Source: Candidatus Bathyarchaeota archaeon (lineage in GTDB: Archaea > Thermoproteota > Bathyarchaeia > JAPDIZ01). Taken from it: DNA of 64,000 nucleotides. The stretch spans positions 496,001-560,000 of the forward strand of contig JAPDIZ010000002.1 in NCBI GenBank assembly GCA_029259355.1, written 5' to 3'. Shown in pieces: positions 15,394 to 23,569 of this stretch; the first letter of the stretch is position 1, and each line of letters begins with the position of its first letter. The translations under genes were made by a program, and so were the position numbers. Under the pieces are notes generated by a model, which was not told where the DNA came from, ran no database searches, and was given only the letters and a program-made list of their open reading frames with translations.

Positions 15394-16389
15394 CTACTCT
15401 TTTTCAAGTAGAGAGCTCTTCACCACCTCCTCCACGAACTCCCTACATTTGGGGAGAAAGCTCTCGGGGTCTCCGACCCCGTTGACGCCAGCAGCAGTTG
15501 CATGACCACCCCCCATCCCGCCAACCATCTCCCCAAGCTTTTCAGCAAGGTCTCTTCCGAGGTGTATCCCCGTCTTCCGCCTAAAAGCCTCTGAGCACCT
15601 CAAGCTAATCCTAACCTCGCCCTCCTTACCCCCCACAACCACCGCTAGGTCCGCTCCTAACGCGATAAAAGAACGTGCAGCAGAGGCTTCGTAGCTGCTC
15701 ACGTGAGAAAAAGCTAACAATAAGTCGTCTACCCTCGAGAGCTCAAGCCTCTGAGCTGCTTTCAGCCTAGCAACTCTTTCGGAGAAGTCTACCTCAACCC
15801 TCAGCGCACTCCTCGCTCTCTTAAGACTCCCCCCAGCTCTAATCAGCTCATAAACTACTTCAATGGTGTTGTCGTTTGCGTGCAGCAACCCCCTCGTATC
15901 GTAGAGTATGCCTGTAAGGAGCGCTGTAGCAACCTTTGAAGTGAGCTTAGCCCCCATCTCAGCGTAGATCCTGTAGACGAGCTCACACGAAGAAGTGAGT
16001 GAGCTATCGATCAAGCAGAGAGTAGCCGAGCTAACCGTCTTGGGGTGGGGAGTGTGGTGGTCGATCATTACGTAGGGCAGCTCCCCCCTCACCAGCATCC
16101 CCCCCAAGTCGCCTAGCTGTTCGAGGGTCGCCGTATCGACTAGGATAGCCAGAGCACAGCTGTTGAGCCCAGAGTCGTAGAATCTTATCCTAAACTCGTC
16201 AGCTACCTGCTTCGAGAGCTTGCTCACGCCCTCTGGAGCGATTATCCGCGCCTTCGCAAGCTTAGAAGACTCTAGAAGCCTCTTTAGGGCATAGGCGGCG
16301 CAGAGAGCGTCGGGGTCTGCGTTTAGGTGTATAAGCAGCGCAACCCTCTTTGGCTTAAGCTTTCTCAGCTCCTCCTCCAGCAACCTCAC
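15394..16389 (-). CDS. DHH/DHHA1-family phosphoesterase
   Basis: A phosphoesterase of the RecJ/NrnA-like DHH superfamily, about 331 residues. The N-terminal DHH domain shows LLIHLNADPDALCAAYALKRL (Mn2+ ligands), LVDTA and MIDHHTPHPK; the C-terminal DHHA1 domain ends with GGMGGGHATAAGVNG. Such archaeal proteins cleave short oligonucleotides or 5'-ends, but the substrate is not known here. The track start (TTG 16461) overlaps the previous gene by more than 100 nt; GTG 16389 (RLLEEELRKLKPK follows) gives a more usual overlap. It is the last gene of the exosome superoperon, next to DUF3194 and prefoldin as in many archaea. Confidence 0.85.
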   Translation of the reverse strand: MRLLEEELRKLKPKRVALLIHLNADPDALCAAYALKRLLESSKLAKARIIAPEGVSKLSKQVADEFRIRFYDSGLNSCALAILVDTATLEQLGDLGGMLVRGELPYVMIDHHTPHPKTVSSATLCLIDSSLTSSCELVYRIYAEMGAKLTSKVATALLTGILYDTRGLLHANDNTIEVVYELIRAGGSLKRARSALRVEVDFSERVARLKAAQRLELSRVDDLLLAFSHVSSYEASAARSFIALGADLAVVVGGKEGEVRISLRCSEAFRRKTGIHLGRDLAEKLGEMVGGMGGGHATAAGVNGVGDPESFLPKCREFVEEVVKSSLLEKE

Positions 16390-16678
16390 CTTTTTGCTTA
16401 GAGAACTCTTCGTCAATAACCTTGAAGACTTTTTCAACAAGCTCATCCACCAGCTCCTCAACGTTTACGCTTCGAAGAGAAGGAGATAGCTGCAGCGAAA
16501 CTTCGACATCAATGCTGAAACCCCCTTTCTCCTCAACGGCGTCGATGGATACGCCAAACTCCCTTACCTTTCTCTTGGGTACTCGAGAAAAGAGATACTC
16601 CCTAGCTCTCTCCTCCGCTCTCTCGAAAACAGGCTGTAGATCCTCCATCGAACGCTTGTCTCTTCGATTAGGACTCAT
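16355..16678 (-). CDS. DUF3194 family protein
   Basis: A 107-residue archaeal protein of unknown function. I assign DUF3194 from its length, the pattern (helix about 12-30, then strands with FGVSIDAVEEKGGFSIDVEVSLQLS) and its position between the prefoldin beta gene and a DHH phosphoesterase, where DUF3194 genes are commonly found. No catalytic motif, no membrane segment. It is separated from pfdB by only 6 nt and overlaps the DHH gene, so co-expression is clear. Confidence 0.7.
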   Translation of the reverse strand: MSPNRRDKRSMEDLQPVFERAEERAREYLFSRVPKRKVREFGVSIDAVEEKGGFSIDVEVSLQLSPSLRSVNVEELVDELVEKVFKVIDEEFSKQKGEVAGGGAEKA

Positions 16679-16684
16679 CTCGAC

Positions 16685-17047
16685 TTACGTCGGCTGCGGC
16701 ATAGACCTAAGCCTTTCTTGTATTTTCTGCTGAAGCTCCACCACCCTTTCCCTAGCCCTCTCCTCCTGCTTGGTCAAGACCGATATCCTGAGGTTAAGCA
16801 GCTCCTTCCTCTCCTCAAGCTCTTTTATCAGCTCCTTCCTATCGGCTTTGACTAGGAGAGAGCCTATGGACTTGTAGACAATGGCATCGTCAGACAGCTT
16901 GTTGAGCTCTTGAAGCGCCCGCTCGGTATCGGAGAGCTCAAGCTCAAGCTGCTGCTTCTGAGAAGCAACTACCTGAAGCGTCTGCTGCATCTGCTGTAGC
17001 CTAGCTAGCTGCTCCTGAAGCTGTGAGGGAAGCTCCTCCTCGGACAA
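16685..17047 (-). CDS. pfdB: Prefoldin beta subunit
   Basis: About 120 residues, the beta subunit of the archaeal alpha2beta4 prefoldin that delivers unfolded proteins to the thermosome. Two long coiled-coil helices (LQEQLARLQQMQQTLQVVASQKQQLELELSDTERAL and RKELIKELEERKELLNLRISVLTKQEERARERVVELQQKI) flank the hairpin core DDAIVYKSIGSLLVKAD. The track start is ATG 17074, but the TATA-like tatataaaaataca at 17087..17100 puts transcription near 17069, so the TTG at 17047 (LSEEELPSQLQ), which follows a gaggtg, is the better start. Confidence 0.9.
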   Translation of the reverse strand: MSEEELPSQLQEQLARLQQMQQTLQVVASQKQQLELELSDTERALQELNKLSDDAIVYKSIGSLLVKADRKELIKELEERKELLNLRISVLTKQEERARERVVELQQKIQERLRSMPQPT

Positions 17048-17086
17048 GCACCACACCTCAGCCTTGTAAAACATATTTATTGCCTG

Positions 17087-17100
17087 TGTATTTTTATATA
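17087..17100 (-). promoter_or_regulatory. TATA-like box before prefoldin beta
   Basis: tatataaaaataca on the minus strand, overlapping the stop codon region of the Pcc1-like gene. It suggests that pfdB, DUF3194 and the DHH gene have an internal promoter inside the exosome superoperon. Confidence 0.5.
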
Positions 17101-17101
17101 G

Positions 17102-17377
17102 CTATGTCTTCTCTGAGAGCCCAAGCTTCACAAGCGTGTTGTAGGAACAAGCCAAAAACCTCAGGAAGGAGTTGGTCAGCGCTCTCAACGCCACCAAGTC
17201 CAGAGCCTCCACCTCTATCCTAACGACAGCTCCTTTGCAAAACCCCCTCACCCTCGCCCTCTTGGTAGGCGTGGAGAGAGCCTCTGGCTGAATGGATCTG
17301 AACACAGCTTCAGCATCTCGCTCGCTGGGGAAGCGGGCTACGTATACCGCTCTCGCCTTGGGGGGCCTACCTCCCAT
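17102..17377 (-). CDS. Pcc1-like (KEOPS subunit family) protein in the exosome operon
   Basis: The region from MGGRPPKARAVYVARFPSERDAEAVFRSIQPEAL to FLACSYNTLVKL has the Pcc1 pattern: a short beta-alpha-beta-beta-alpha protein in which AEAVFRSIQPE is the first helix and RVRGFCKGAVVRIEVEALDLVALRALTNSFLRFL the strand-helix end. Pcc1 is the dimerising subunit of KEOPS, which makes t6A on tRNA. A second, more typical Pcc1 gene lies at 40657..40890, so this one is a paralogue that may have another partner. It starts inside the Brix gene (overlap about 40 nt with ATG 17377); the track start at 17419 overlaps more. Confidence 0.75.
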   Translation of the reverse strand: MGGRPPKARAVYVARFPSERDAEAVFRSIQPEALSTPTKRARVRGFCKGAVVRIEVEALDLVALRALTNSFLRFLACSYNTLVKLGLSEKT

Positions 17378-17898
17378 ATCACATGCCTCACAACTATGCG
17401 AAAACCAAGCTCTCTCCAATCAGGAACCGATACGTGGGATATCGAAGCAAACCTAGTGGGGTGCTCGCTTATGAATAGAGCGGACCTAAAACCCTTCGCT
17501 GGTCTACTCGCTAGAGGCACTCCCAAGAAGCTCGAAAGAGACTCGGCTAACCTCCTAAGCTCACCACCTCCTTCGACCACAACGCATAAGGGCTCGTTCT
17601 TGGGGGGAGACTTGGGGCCAAGCCTGTAACCAGCGACGTAGATGACAGGGGAAACCTGCCTACAGCCCTGCTTTGACACCTCGACTAGCCTAAGCTTCCC
17701 TGGAGTACCCTTCCACCTCTCGACAACGATGAGCCTCGAAAAACCCTTGAGCCTAGCCTCGACGCACACCTCCTCAAGGCTCATCTTTCCCCTAGTCAGG
17801 CGAGAGCAGTTAGGTAAGATGGCTGCGAGCCTGTTGCAGAAGGAGCGAACAGCTCTAGAGGGGTTTCGCGAGGTAGTTACCAAGGTCTTGTGGAACAA
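17338..17898 (-). CDS. Brix-domain ribosome biogenesis protein
   Basis: A 186-residue archaeal Brix/Imp4-type protein expected to bind pre-rRNA during subunit assembly. LVTTSRNPSRAVRSFCNRLAAILPN at the N-terminus is the hallmark start of archaeal Brix proteins; LEEVCVEARLKGFSRLIVVERWKGTPGKLRLVEV is the following core, and FISEHPTRFASISH is near the C-terminal third. It begins with TTG 17898. It sits between rpl37ae and the Pcc1-like gene, its usual archaeal neighbourhood with the exosome genes. Confidence 0.88.
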   Translation of the reverse strand: MFHKTLVTTSRNPSRAVRSFCNRLAAILPNCSRLTRGKMSLEEVCVEARLKGFSRLIVVERWKGTPGKLRLVEVSKQGCRQVSPVIYVAGYRLGPKSPPKNEPLCVVVEGGGELRRLAESLSSFLGVPLASRPAKGFRSALFISEHPTRFASISHVSVPDWRELGFRIVVRHVIWEVGPPRRERYT

Positions 17899-17912
17899 CT
17901 CAGCGCATCCGC

Positions 17913-18188
17913 CTAAGCAGAAGCCCTCCTAGAGATGCTCCTAGCCACTCTCCTCGCTGCTTCACCAAGCCTAGTCCAGGGGGTGTAAGCTCCTCCCGCA
18001 AAGGTATAGCCACACTTGCGACACTCCCAGATACCCACAGCCTTCCTCACAACCCTCTTCGACTCGCAAATCGGGCACCTGTACTTGGCTTTTGCTGCTC
18101 GCTCGATGTCGGCAAACCTCTTTCTAAGCGTTGCGCCAAACCTCGCCCCAAACCTAGCAGCTGGCCCTACCTTCTTGGTTCTACCCAA
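17913..18188 (-). CDS. rpl37ae: Ribosomal protein L37Ae
   Basis: About 91 residues. The zinc finger YRCPICESKRVVRKAVGIWECRKCGYTFAGGAY (C-x2-C...C-x2-C) is the L37Ae core, and GRTKKVGPAARFGARFGATLRKR the conserved basic N-terminus. The track ORF starts 13 codons upstream inside rrp42; TTG 18188 gives MGRTKKVG, which matches the family and overlaps the rrp42 stop by 8 nt. Large-subunit protein that binds 23S rRNA. Confidence 0.92.
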   Translation of the reverse strand: MGRTKKVGPAARFGARFGATLRKRFADIERAAKAKYRCPICESKRVVRKAVGIWECRKCGYTFAGGAYTPWTRLGEAARRVARSISRRASA

Positions 18189-18993
18189 CCCCAACAGCCT
18201 CCAAAACCTTCTCCCTTGTCTCCTCACCCCTCTCCCTCGCTAGAGACACTATCGAGAGCACGTCTTCAACGGAGAACGTACCCACTCCGCCCTTCTGCAT
18301 AGCGCAGACATCTCCCTTCGAAGTGGTGGTCACCGTAAGCCTCGCGCTCATAACCTGCTCTTCCTCGAGGCAGGGGTCAGCTATGATGGCGTCCCCAAGC
18401 TTAGCAAAGGTTGTTGGTATGGGGTATTCTCTGAGAGGTAGCTTCGGAGCATCTTCCCACGTGTACTCGAAGTCTGGCACTTGGGGAACCTTTGCGTTGG
18501 CTAAGGCGGCGAGTGAAGCTATGCCTGAGGCGTCTATGAGGTTTCCGTCGTGGTCGAGGACGTAGATGTCTACGAAAACGATGAACACTCTCTTGCCCGG
18601 CTCTATGCAAAGCTTCCCCAAGTCGATAGCCTTAGACTCCCTTATCCCCCTATCCACCACCCTAGCAAGCTCTATGGCGTTTTCGTCTGGTGGACCCGGC
18701 TCGAACACGGGAGATGCTAGGGGAACTAGCTCTGCGTTGACCATCAAAACCCCTTCGTTGGGCGTGTCTTCGTAAGGGGTGCCCTCCTCAATCTTTACGC
18801 CAACCAGCACCTTAGTCTTGCCCAGCTTGACGAAGGCAGAGCCCTCAGCCTTCTCGATAGATCCAACCTCTATTTCGAGGTTTCTGTACTCGAGGAGGCT
18901 TCTGCCATCAACTCTCTTGCCCTCGCCCACCATCGAGAGTATCTGCTTCCTCCTAATCTTCGAAACCGCTGGAGTTGAGGGGGTTATCGACAT
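18181..18993 (-). CDS. rrp42: Exosome subunit Rrp42
   Basis: A 270-residue RNase PH-fold protein, the non-catalytic partner that forms the hexameric ring with Rrp41 in the archaeal exosome. RVDGRSLLEYRNLEIEVGSIEKAEGSAFVKLGKTKVLVGVKIEEG is the N-terminal RNase PH block, VVDRGIRESKAIDLGKLCIEPGKRVFIVFVDIYVLDHDGNLIDASGIASLAAL the core. The phosphate-coordinating residues found in Rrp41 are not conserved, as usual. ATG at 18993 lies just after the rrp41 stop (gap 3 nt), and rpl37ae overlaps its end. Confidence 0.95.
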   Translation of the reverse strand: MSITPSTPAVSKIRRKQILSMVGEGKRVDGRSLLEYRNLEIEVGSIEKAEGSAFVKLGKTKVLVGVKIEEGTPYEDTPNEGVLMVNAELVPLASPVFEPGPPDENAIELARVVDRGIRESKAIDLGKLCIEPGKRVFIVFVDIYVLDHDGNLIDASGIASLAALANAKVPQVPDFEYTWEDAPKLPLREYPIPTTFAKLGDAIIADPCLEEEQVMSARLTVTTTSKGDVCAMQKGGVGTFSVEDVLSIVSLARERGEETREKVLEAVGVG

Positions 18994-18996
18994 AGC

Positions 18997-19734
18997 CTAT
19001 ACCTCCACCTGAACGAACCTGTTTAGAAGAGCTTCCCTCTGCTTTCCGTAGATGGTCTGACAGCTCTCTACAGCCAACTGCAGCGCTTGCTCAAACTCGC
19101 TTTGAGAAAGGTTTCCATCCATCTGAAGAAGCGTGATCTCCCCAAATTTTGGCATAAGTGCTACCGGCATGTCAGCTTCCCCATACTTATCCTCTACGTC
19201 GCATAGATCTGCTACGACAACGCCATCGACTTTGCCCACCGCTACCGAAGCTACCAAGTCTTTCATGGGTATCCCAGCATCAGCAAGCGCCAACGAAGCA
19301 GCCGTTATCCCCGCGCAGCGAGTCCCTCCGTCCGACTGAAGAACCTCTATGAAAATGTCTATCGATGTCCTCGGGTAGTACTCGGTAAAGACCGCTGGCT
19401 CCAAAGCCTCTCTAATCACTTTTGAGAGCTCAATCTCTCTACGAGAGGGAGCCGGAGACTTTCGCTGCTCAGTCGAGAACGGCGCCATGTGGTACCTACA
19501 GCGTATCACAGCTTTTTCGGAGATGGCTAGGTGTCGTGGGTGTATCTCTCTGGGACCAAAGACCGCAGCCATTATCTTGGTTCTGCCATACTCGACGTAT
19601 GCCGATCCATCAGCCTTCTCCAAAACCCCAACCTCAAGCTTTATGGGCCTCAGCTCATCAGGCCTTCGGCCATCAACCCTCAAGCCATCTTCGGAGATGA
19701 GCCTAATTACCTTCTTATCCTCGGCTCGGCTCAA
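18997..19734 (-). CDS. rrp41: Exosome catalytic subunit Rrp41
   Basis: A 245-residue phosphorolytic 3'-5' exoribonuclease subunit. [46 protein letters not shown] is the RNase PH start, with [22 protein letters not shown] in the substrate-arginine region, [26 protein letters not shown], and [17 protein letters not shown] carrying the catalytic aspartates. It overlaps rrp4 by 20 nt and is followed after 3 nt by rrp42, giving the standard rrp4-rrp41-rrp42 order. Confidence 0.96.
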   Translation of the reverse strand: MSRAEDKKVIRLISEDGLRVDGRRPDELRPIKLEVGVLEKADGSAYVEYGRTKIMAAVFGPREIHPRHLAISEKAVIRCRYHMAPFSTEQRKSPAPSRREIELSKVIREALEPAVFTEYYPRTSIDIFIEVLQSDGGTRCAGITAASLALADAGIPMKDLVASVAVGKVDGVVVADLCDVEDKYGEADMPVALMPKFGEITLLQMDGNLSQSEFEQALQLAVESCQTIYGKQREALLNRFVQVEV

Positions 19735-20449
19735 CTACATCACCACCCCCAGCTCTGCGCTGATTTCTGCGGAGGAACTCCATGATTCTGTCAGTAAGCC
19801 CCGTCGTATGGGCCTCCTCCTCGATCTTCTTGATCGCTACCTCAACTAGGCTCTCTAGCCCCCGCCTTTTGCAACTAACCAGTATTAGTCCGTTTTGCCC
19901 CACCGTGATGCGGCAGCCCGTCTCCCTCTTTATCATGTTGATCATGGAGCCCTTCTTGCCTATCAACCGAGGGACCTTGGTTGGAGAAATCTCCACTAGG
20001 TGGCCGCCCTGCAGCTTTCCAAGACCCTTGTCCTTTATGGTGAGCAGGGGTGAGCGGGTTCTGTCAAAGGCGATCACCTTAGCCAGCACCAAGTCCCCCA
20101 CGTCAAGGACCTTGGGCAGGGCATCTCGCTTAGGGTTGATGGGCTTATCAGATACCTCTGAGAGGGGGAGGAAAGCGTTGTAGGGAGCTTTGATATCCAC
20201 CAACCAGCCGTTTAGCCCTACGTCTACCACCATCCCGATCACAGTGTCCCCCACGTTTGGTAGGTAGCAGGAGCCTCGGAGAGCAATCACAGATACTGTG
20301 TTCTTAACTACGTTGACCAAACCGATTCGGCTAGAGTATATCTTGTCACCGACTCTGTAGGTGTTTTCGCCAGCCCTCACCTTGGGGCCTTCAGCAAGCA
20401 GCTCTCCCGGAAGAACTAGCTGCCTCTGCGAAACCACAATGGACGCCAT
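19715..20449 (-). CDS. rrp4: Exosome RNA-binding cap subunit Rrp4
   Basis: A 244-residue cap protein that guides RNA into the Rrp41/42 ring. [34 protein letters not shown] is the N-terminal beta-barrel, [34 protein letters not shown] the S1 domain at about 65-100, and [35 protein letters not shown] the KH domain at about 150-185. It is 17 nt downstream of sdo1 and overlaps rrp41. Confidence 0.95.
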   Translation of the reverse strand: MASIVVSQRQLVLPGELLAEGPKVRAGENTYRVGDKIYSSRIGLVNVVKNTVSVIALRGSCYLPNVGDTVIGMVVDVGLNGWLVDIKAPYNAFLPLSEVSDKPINPKRDALPKVLDVGDLVLAKVIAFDRTRSPLLTIKDKGLGKLQGGHLVEISPTKVPRLIGKKGSMINMIKRETGCRITVGQNGLILVSCKRRGLESLVEVAIKKIEEEAHTTGLTDRIMEFLRRNQRRAGGGDVVEPSRG

Positions 20450-20466
20450 AAGCCTTCGCCACTCAG

Positions 20467-21156
20467 CTACTTCAGCACCTTTACCTGCGCCTCACCCTTG
20501 GTGATCTTCCCCAGCCTCTCCACAAGCGCTGCTTGGAGACCAGCTGGGACCTCGAGGGTTGCGGTTAGGGAGCCGTCAGACCCCCACTCCTGCTGAGATA
20601 TGCTCCCAAACTCCTTAAGCACGCCCATGCATCTTGCGGCGTGGGCGGGAGGTATTCTAACCGCGATCTTGACTACCTCCATCCTTATGGGGAGAACAGA
20701 CCTCAGCGCTTGTATAACCTCCTTAGCCTGCTCCTCAGCGTCTTTGAAGGGGTCTATAGAGAACTTCGCTTGCGCCATAGCCTGCTCGATCCTAGCTGGT
20801 GGGTGGGGAAGCCCCGTCCGCGGATCTATGCAGTGCCGAGAGATGAACGCTACTATCTGCTTGCGCTTGTCCTCGATCAAGCGCCTCCTCTGCTCAGCGG
20901 TGAGTTGAAGCTCTCCCTTGGTAAGGATCACGTCAGCTATCTTCTCGACATCGGTTGTTCCGAAAGCCTTCTTGAGGGAAGCCTCAGAAGCCCTCAGTCC
21001 CTTGCCCGCATCGGTGTACACAACGTCAATAGCGAGGATGTCTGATAGAGATCCCTTCTTCCCCATTCTGTACTGAAGGGCTTTTTCGGGGTGCACCAGT
21101 ATTTCGAACCGCTCGCCTGCTAGGCTTATGCGCGCGATGGTGTACTTTGTGTCCAT
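20467..21156 (-). CDS. sdo1: Ribosome maturation protein SDO1/SBDS
   Basis: A 229-residue orthologue of the Shwachman-Bodian-Diamond protein, which with an EF-2-like GTPase releases the anti-association factor from large subunits. The N-terminal FYSH domain (ARISLAGERFEILVHPEKALQYRMGKKGSLSDILAIDVVYTDAGKGLRAS), the helical middle (FISRHCIDPRTGLPHPPARIEQAM) and the C-terminal ferredoxin-like domain (MEVVKIAVRIPPAHAARCMGVLKEFG) are all present. It abuts psmA (stop and start adjacent), as in most archaea. Confidence 0.95.
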   Translation of the reverse strand: MDTKYTIARISLAGERFEILVHPEKALQYRMGKKGSLSDILAIDVVYTDAGKGLRASEASLKKAFGTTDVEKIADVILTKGELQLTAEQRRRLIEDKRKQIVAFISRHCIDPRTGLPHPPARIEQAMAQAKFSIDPFKDAEEQAKEVIQALRSVLPIRMEVVKIAVRIPPAHAARCMGVLKEFGSISQQEWGSDGSLTATLEVPAGLQAALVERLGKITKGEAQVKVLK

Positions 21157-21888
21157 TTACCCAACGCCCGCCTTTCTGATATACTCCTCGACCTCTTCAT
21201 CCGTTAGCCTGTAGTACTTCTTCGTTTTTGCCGGGACGATAGCTATCTTGACCTTCTGAGGATCGAGCTTGCCCTCAACCACTTTAGCCAAACACCTTAT
21301 TGACAAGTTTATTATTTCTTCAAGAGTCATGTCGTCCCTATACTCGCTTTCGAGGGTTTCCCGCACGGTGTCCTGTCCTTGCCCTATGGCAGCAGCCTTA
21401 TACCCCCAATACGCTCCGCTGGGATCGGTCATGAGAAGCCGACTACCAGTCTTATCCACTCCAGCGAAGAGCAGAGAAACCCCAAACGGTCTAACTCCAG
21501 CATGCTGTGTGTAAAGCTGTGCAATATCTCCTATTCTCCTAGCTAAAACCTCTATGTCGATGGGTTCGTCGTAGAGCAATCTGTTGGTTTGAGCATAAAC
21601 CCTTGCTTGGTCAATCAGTATCCTAGCATCTGCGCTCAACCCAGCTATGGCGGCTCCCACGTGCTCATCTATTTGAAACAGCTTTTGAACGAAGTTTGGA
21701 TCTTGGAGCTTTGAAGTAGGCCTCTCCTCCACCGCCAAAACCACACCCTCTGGGCACGTAATGCCTATGGCGGTGGTCCCCCTCCTCACAGTCTCCAACG
21801 CATACTCGACTTGGAATATCCTACCATCTGGAGAGAACACGGTTATGGCTCGGTCATATCCTCCTGGTGCCGCGAACACCTCCGCCAA
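21157..21888 (-). CDS. psmA: 20S proteasome alpha subunit
   Basis: A 243-residue alpha-ring subunit of the archaeal proteasome. GYDRAITVFSPDGRIFQVEYALETVRRGTTAIGI is the diagnostic N-terminal gate and H0 helix; HVGAAIAGLSADARILIDQARVYAQTNRL and PFGVSLLFAGVDKTGSRLLMTDPSGAYWGYKAAAIG follow. It is the first gene of the exosome superoperon. The track start is TTG 21888; GTG 21879 is another possibility, since both are near purine-rich sequence. A TATA-like cacttatct lies about 70 nt upstream. Confidence 0.95.
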   Translation of the reverse strand: MAEVFAAPGGYDRAITVFSPDGRIFQVEYALETVRRGTTAIGITCPEGVVLAVEERPTSKLQDPNFVQKLFQIDEHVGAAIAGLSADARILIDQARVYAQTNRLLYDEPIDIEVLARRIGDIAQLYTQHAGVRPFGVSLLFAGVDKTGSRLLMTDPSGAYWGYKAAAIGQGQDTVRETLESEYRDDMTLEEIINLSIRCLAKVVEGKLDPQKVKIAIVPAKTKKYYRLTDEEVEEYIRKAGVG

Positions 21889-22029
21889 CCTCCCAAACTT
21901 CCTCGCTCAAACCTTTGCGCTAGAGCTAACCAATTGCGATAGCTCTCAACGCTACAGATAAGTGTATTGACCAGCTCTCAGCGCATGCACAGTTTGATGA
22001 AGCATCGCACAGTAAAAGCTTTTCGAAAC

Positions 22030-23283
22030 TTAGATGGGGGGTAGCTTCTTTAGCTGGTGGAGTACGTACTCCCTTATGTCAGGGGCTTTGGGGAGATCAG
22101 CTACTATTTTGCCGTTTTCGACGAGAGGCTTAAGCAAAGGCTCTAGCGAGTCTCCGCAGGTGGGACACTTATCCATGGGCTCTCTCCACGGGGCTACGTA
22201 GTCTGCGAAGCAGCTCCAACACCGCCACACCTGCTTCTTGCCGCCAAACTTCCCCCTCTTAGCTACGGGCTTTCCCTCAACCTCCACCACGTCCATAGCG
22301 AAGTCCACTGTTGGCGCATTGCTGACGGAGGTCCCAACGCCGAATGCGTCTGCCCCCGCCTCAACCAGCCTCCTAACAGTCTCCTCGTCGAGGCCTCCAG
22401 ACACGAATATTTTCACGTGCTTGTACCCTCGGAGGTCGAGCTCCCACTTAACCTCCTTAACTATCTCTACGAAGTCCCCCCTCCTAGAGCCGGGAGTATC
22501 GAGCCTTACCGCGAACAAACGCTCCCCCAGCGCTTCAGCAGCCATCACAGCCTCAACCTTTTCGTCGTAGTAGGTGTCCACAAGCGCTACCCTCGGAATC
22601 TCGGGGTCTAGGGCTTCGTCAAAGGCTTTCCAAGCCTTCACCTGATCCCCCACTATTATGATGAGGGCGTGGGGCATGGTGCCAACTGGGGGCATGCCTA
22701 TGAGCTTTGCGCCCGTGATCCCCGAGACCCCGTCGAACCCCCCTATGTACGCTGCTCTATCGATCATTGGCGCTATGGCGGGGTGCATCCTCCTTATCCC
22801 GAAGGAGGCCACTAGCTTGTCTCCAGCGATCTTCCTTATCCTCGCTGCTCTCGTAGCCACTCCAGTAGCTTGGCAGAGAAGACCGAGCAGCGCGGTCTCG
22901 ATGACGCCAAAGTCTACGTACTTGCCCTCTATGAAGAAAACCGGTTCAGCATAGCCTCTGGAATCCTTGCTGAAGAATATAGTGCCCTCTGGCATGGAGT
23001 AAGCGGTTACGGGATAGCCCTCGAGGAGCTTAGCCGCCTCCTCCACCCCACACAGGACACACCACGGCCAGTTTTGCGGAAGTCTCCTAGGAGGAGTGAT
23101 CTCGGCGACAACCCGCACATCGGTTAGGCCTAGCCACTCTAAAACCCTCTTCGTCCTAACGAAGTATACGTCTGTGGTCTCTCCGCTCTTTATCTCCTCA
23201 TCGGTTGCTACGTGGAAAAGCCTGTTTTCGGGCTTTTTCCCCAGTTTGGGCCACCACCATCCCTTGGTTTGGACAAGAAGCAC
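22030..23283 (-). CDS. pncB: Nicotinate phosphoribosyltransferase with C-terminal zinc ribbon
   Basis: A 417-residue enzyme that joins nicotinate and PRPP in NAD salvage. The type II PRTase barrel includes GYPVTAYSMPEGTIFFSKD, the FGVIETALLGLLCQATGVATRA block, MHPAIAPMIDRAAYIGGFDGVSG, and the strand ends VALVDTYYDEKVEA and IFVSGGLDEETVRRLVEAGADAFGVGT. The C-terminus has a zinc ribbon CWSCFADYVAPWREPMDKCPTCGDSLEP (two CxxC pairs), an addition common in archaeal homologues. The GTG start at 23283 is the only usable start before conserved sequence. A repeated TATA-like unit lies just upstream. Confidence 0.9.
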   Translation of the reverse strand: MLLVQTKGWWWPKLGKKPENRLFHVATDEEIKSGETTDVYFVRTKRVLEWLGLTDVRVVAEITPPRRLPQNWPWCVLCGVEEAAKLLEGYPVTAYSMPEGTIFFSKDSRGYAEPVFFIEGKYVDFGVIETALLGLLCQATGVATRAARIRKIAGDKLVASFGIRRMHPAIAPMIDRAAYIGGFDGVSGITGAKLIGMPPVGTMPHALIIIVGDQVKAWKAFDEALDPEIPRVALVDTYYDEKVEAVMAAEALGERLFAVRLDTPGSRRGDFVEIVKEVKWELDLRGYKHVKIFVSGGLDEETVRRLVEAGADAFGVGTSVSNAPTVDFAMDVVEVEGKPVAKRGKFGGKKQVWRCWSCFADYVAPWREPMDKCPTCGDSLEPLLKPLVENGKIVADLPKAPDIREYVLHQLKKLPPI

Positions 23284-23293
23284 ATCTACTCCC

Positions 23294-23330
23294 AGCTTTA
23301 TAGGCGTTTTTGCGTAGTAGCTTTATAGGC
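23294..23330. repeat. Tandem 12-bp direct repeat at a divergent promoter
   Basis: agctttataggc occurs at 23294..23305 and again at 23319..23330, 25 bp apart. Each contains a TATA-like ttataggc/gcctataa. They lie between pncB (minus) and the zinc-ribbon gene (plus) and probably include the TATA boxes of one or both. Confidence 0.5.
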
Positions 23331-23369
23331 AGGTTTGCCCAAATCTCTCATCCACAAAGAGGCGGTGGC

Positions 23370-23566
23370 ATGGCTAGCTCTAGGAGGAGCCCAGCCTGCT
23401 TCTGCTGCGACATACCCACTAGGCCGGTGATCGTCTATCGACAAGGCTCTGTGGTGGTTGGGGGAGGTGCTCGAGGTGTGGCTTCACCCTCCTCGATCCA
23501 AAGGATATCAAGGTGGCTATGAGGGTGGTTGAGGGGCAAAAATTGCGGGGATGCGAGAGGGCGTGA
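23370..23566 (+). pseudogene. Small zinc-ribbon protein gene interrupted by a frameshift
   Basis: ATG 23370, preceded by aaagaggcggtgg, opens MASSRRSPACFCCDIPTRPVIVYRQGS with one CxxC pair (CFCC). Near 23447-23452 the reading should move to another frame, where CGGWGRCSRCGFTLLDPKDIKVAMRVVEGQKLRGCERA follows, with a second CxxC (CSRC), ending at TGA 23566. The second frame has no start codon of its own. Together the halves make a plausible protein of about 65 residues with four zinc ligands. In the first frame the sequence degenerates into GARGVASPSSIQ. The shift equals a 1-nt insertion need (or 2-nt deletion). Mutation, a sequencing slip or recoding are all possible; I do not know the family. 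Confidence 0.55.
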
Positions 23567-23569
23567 AGG

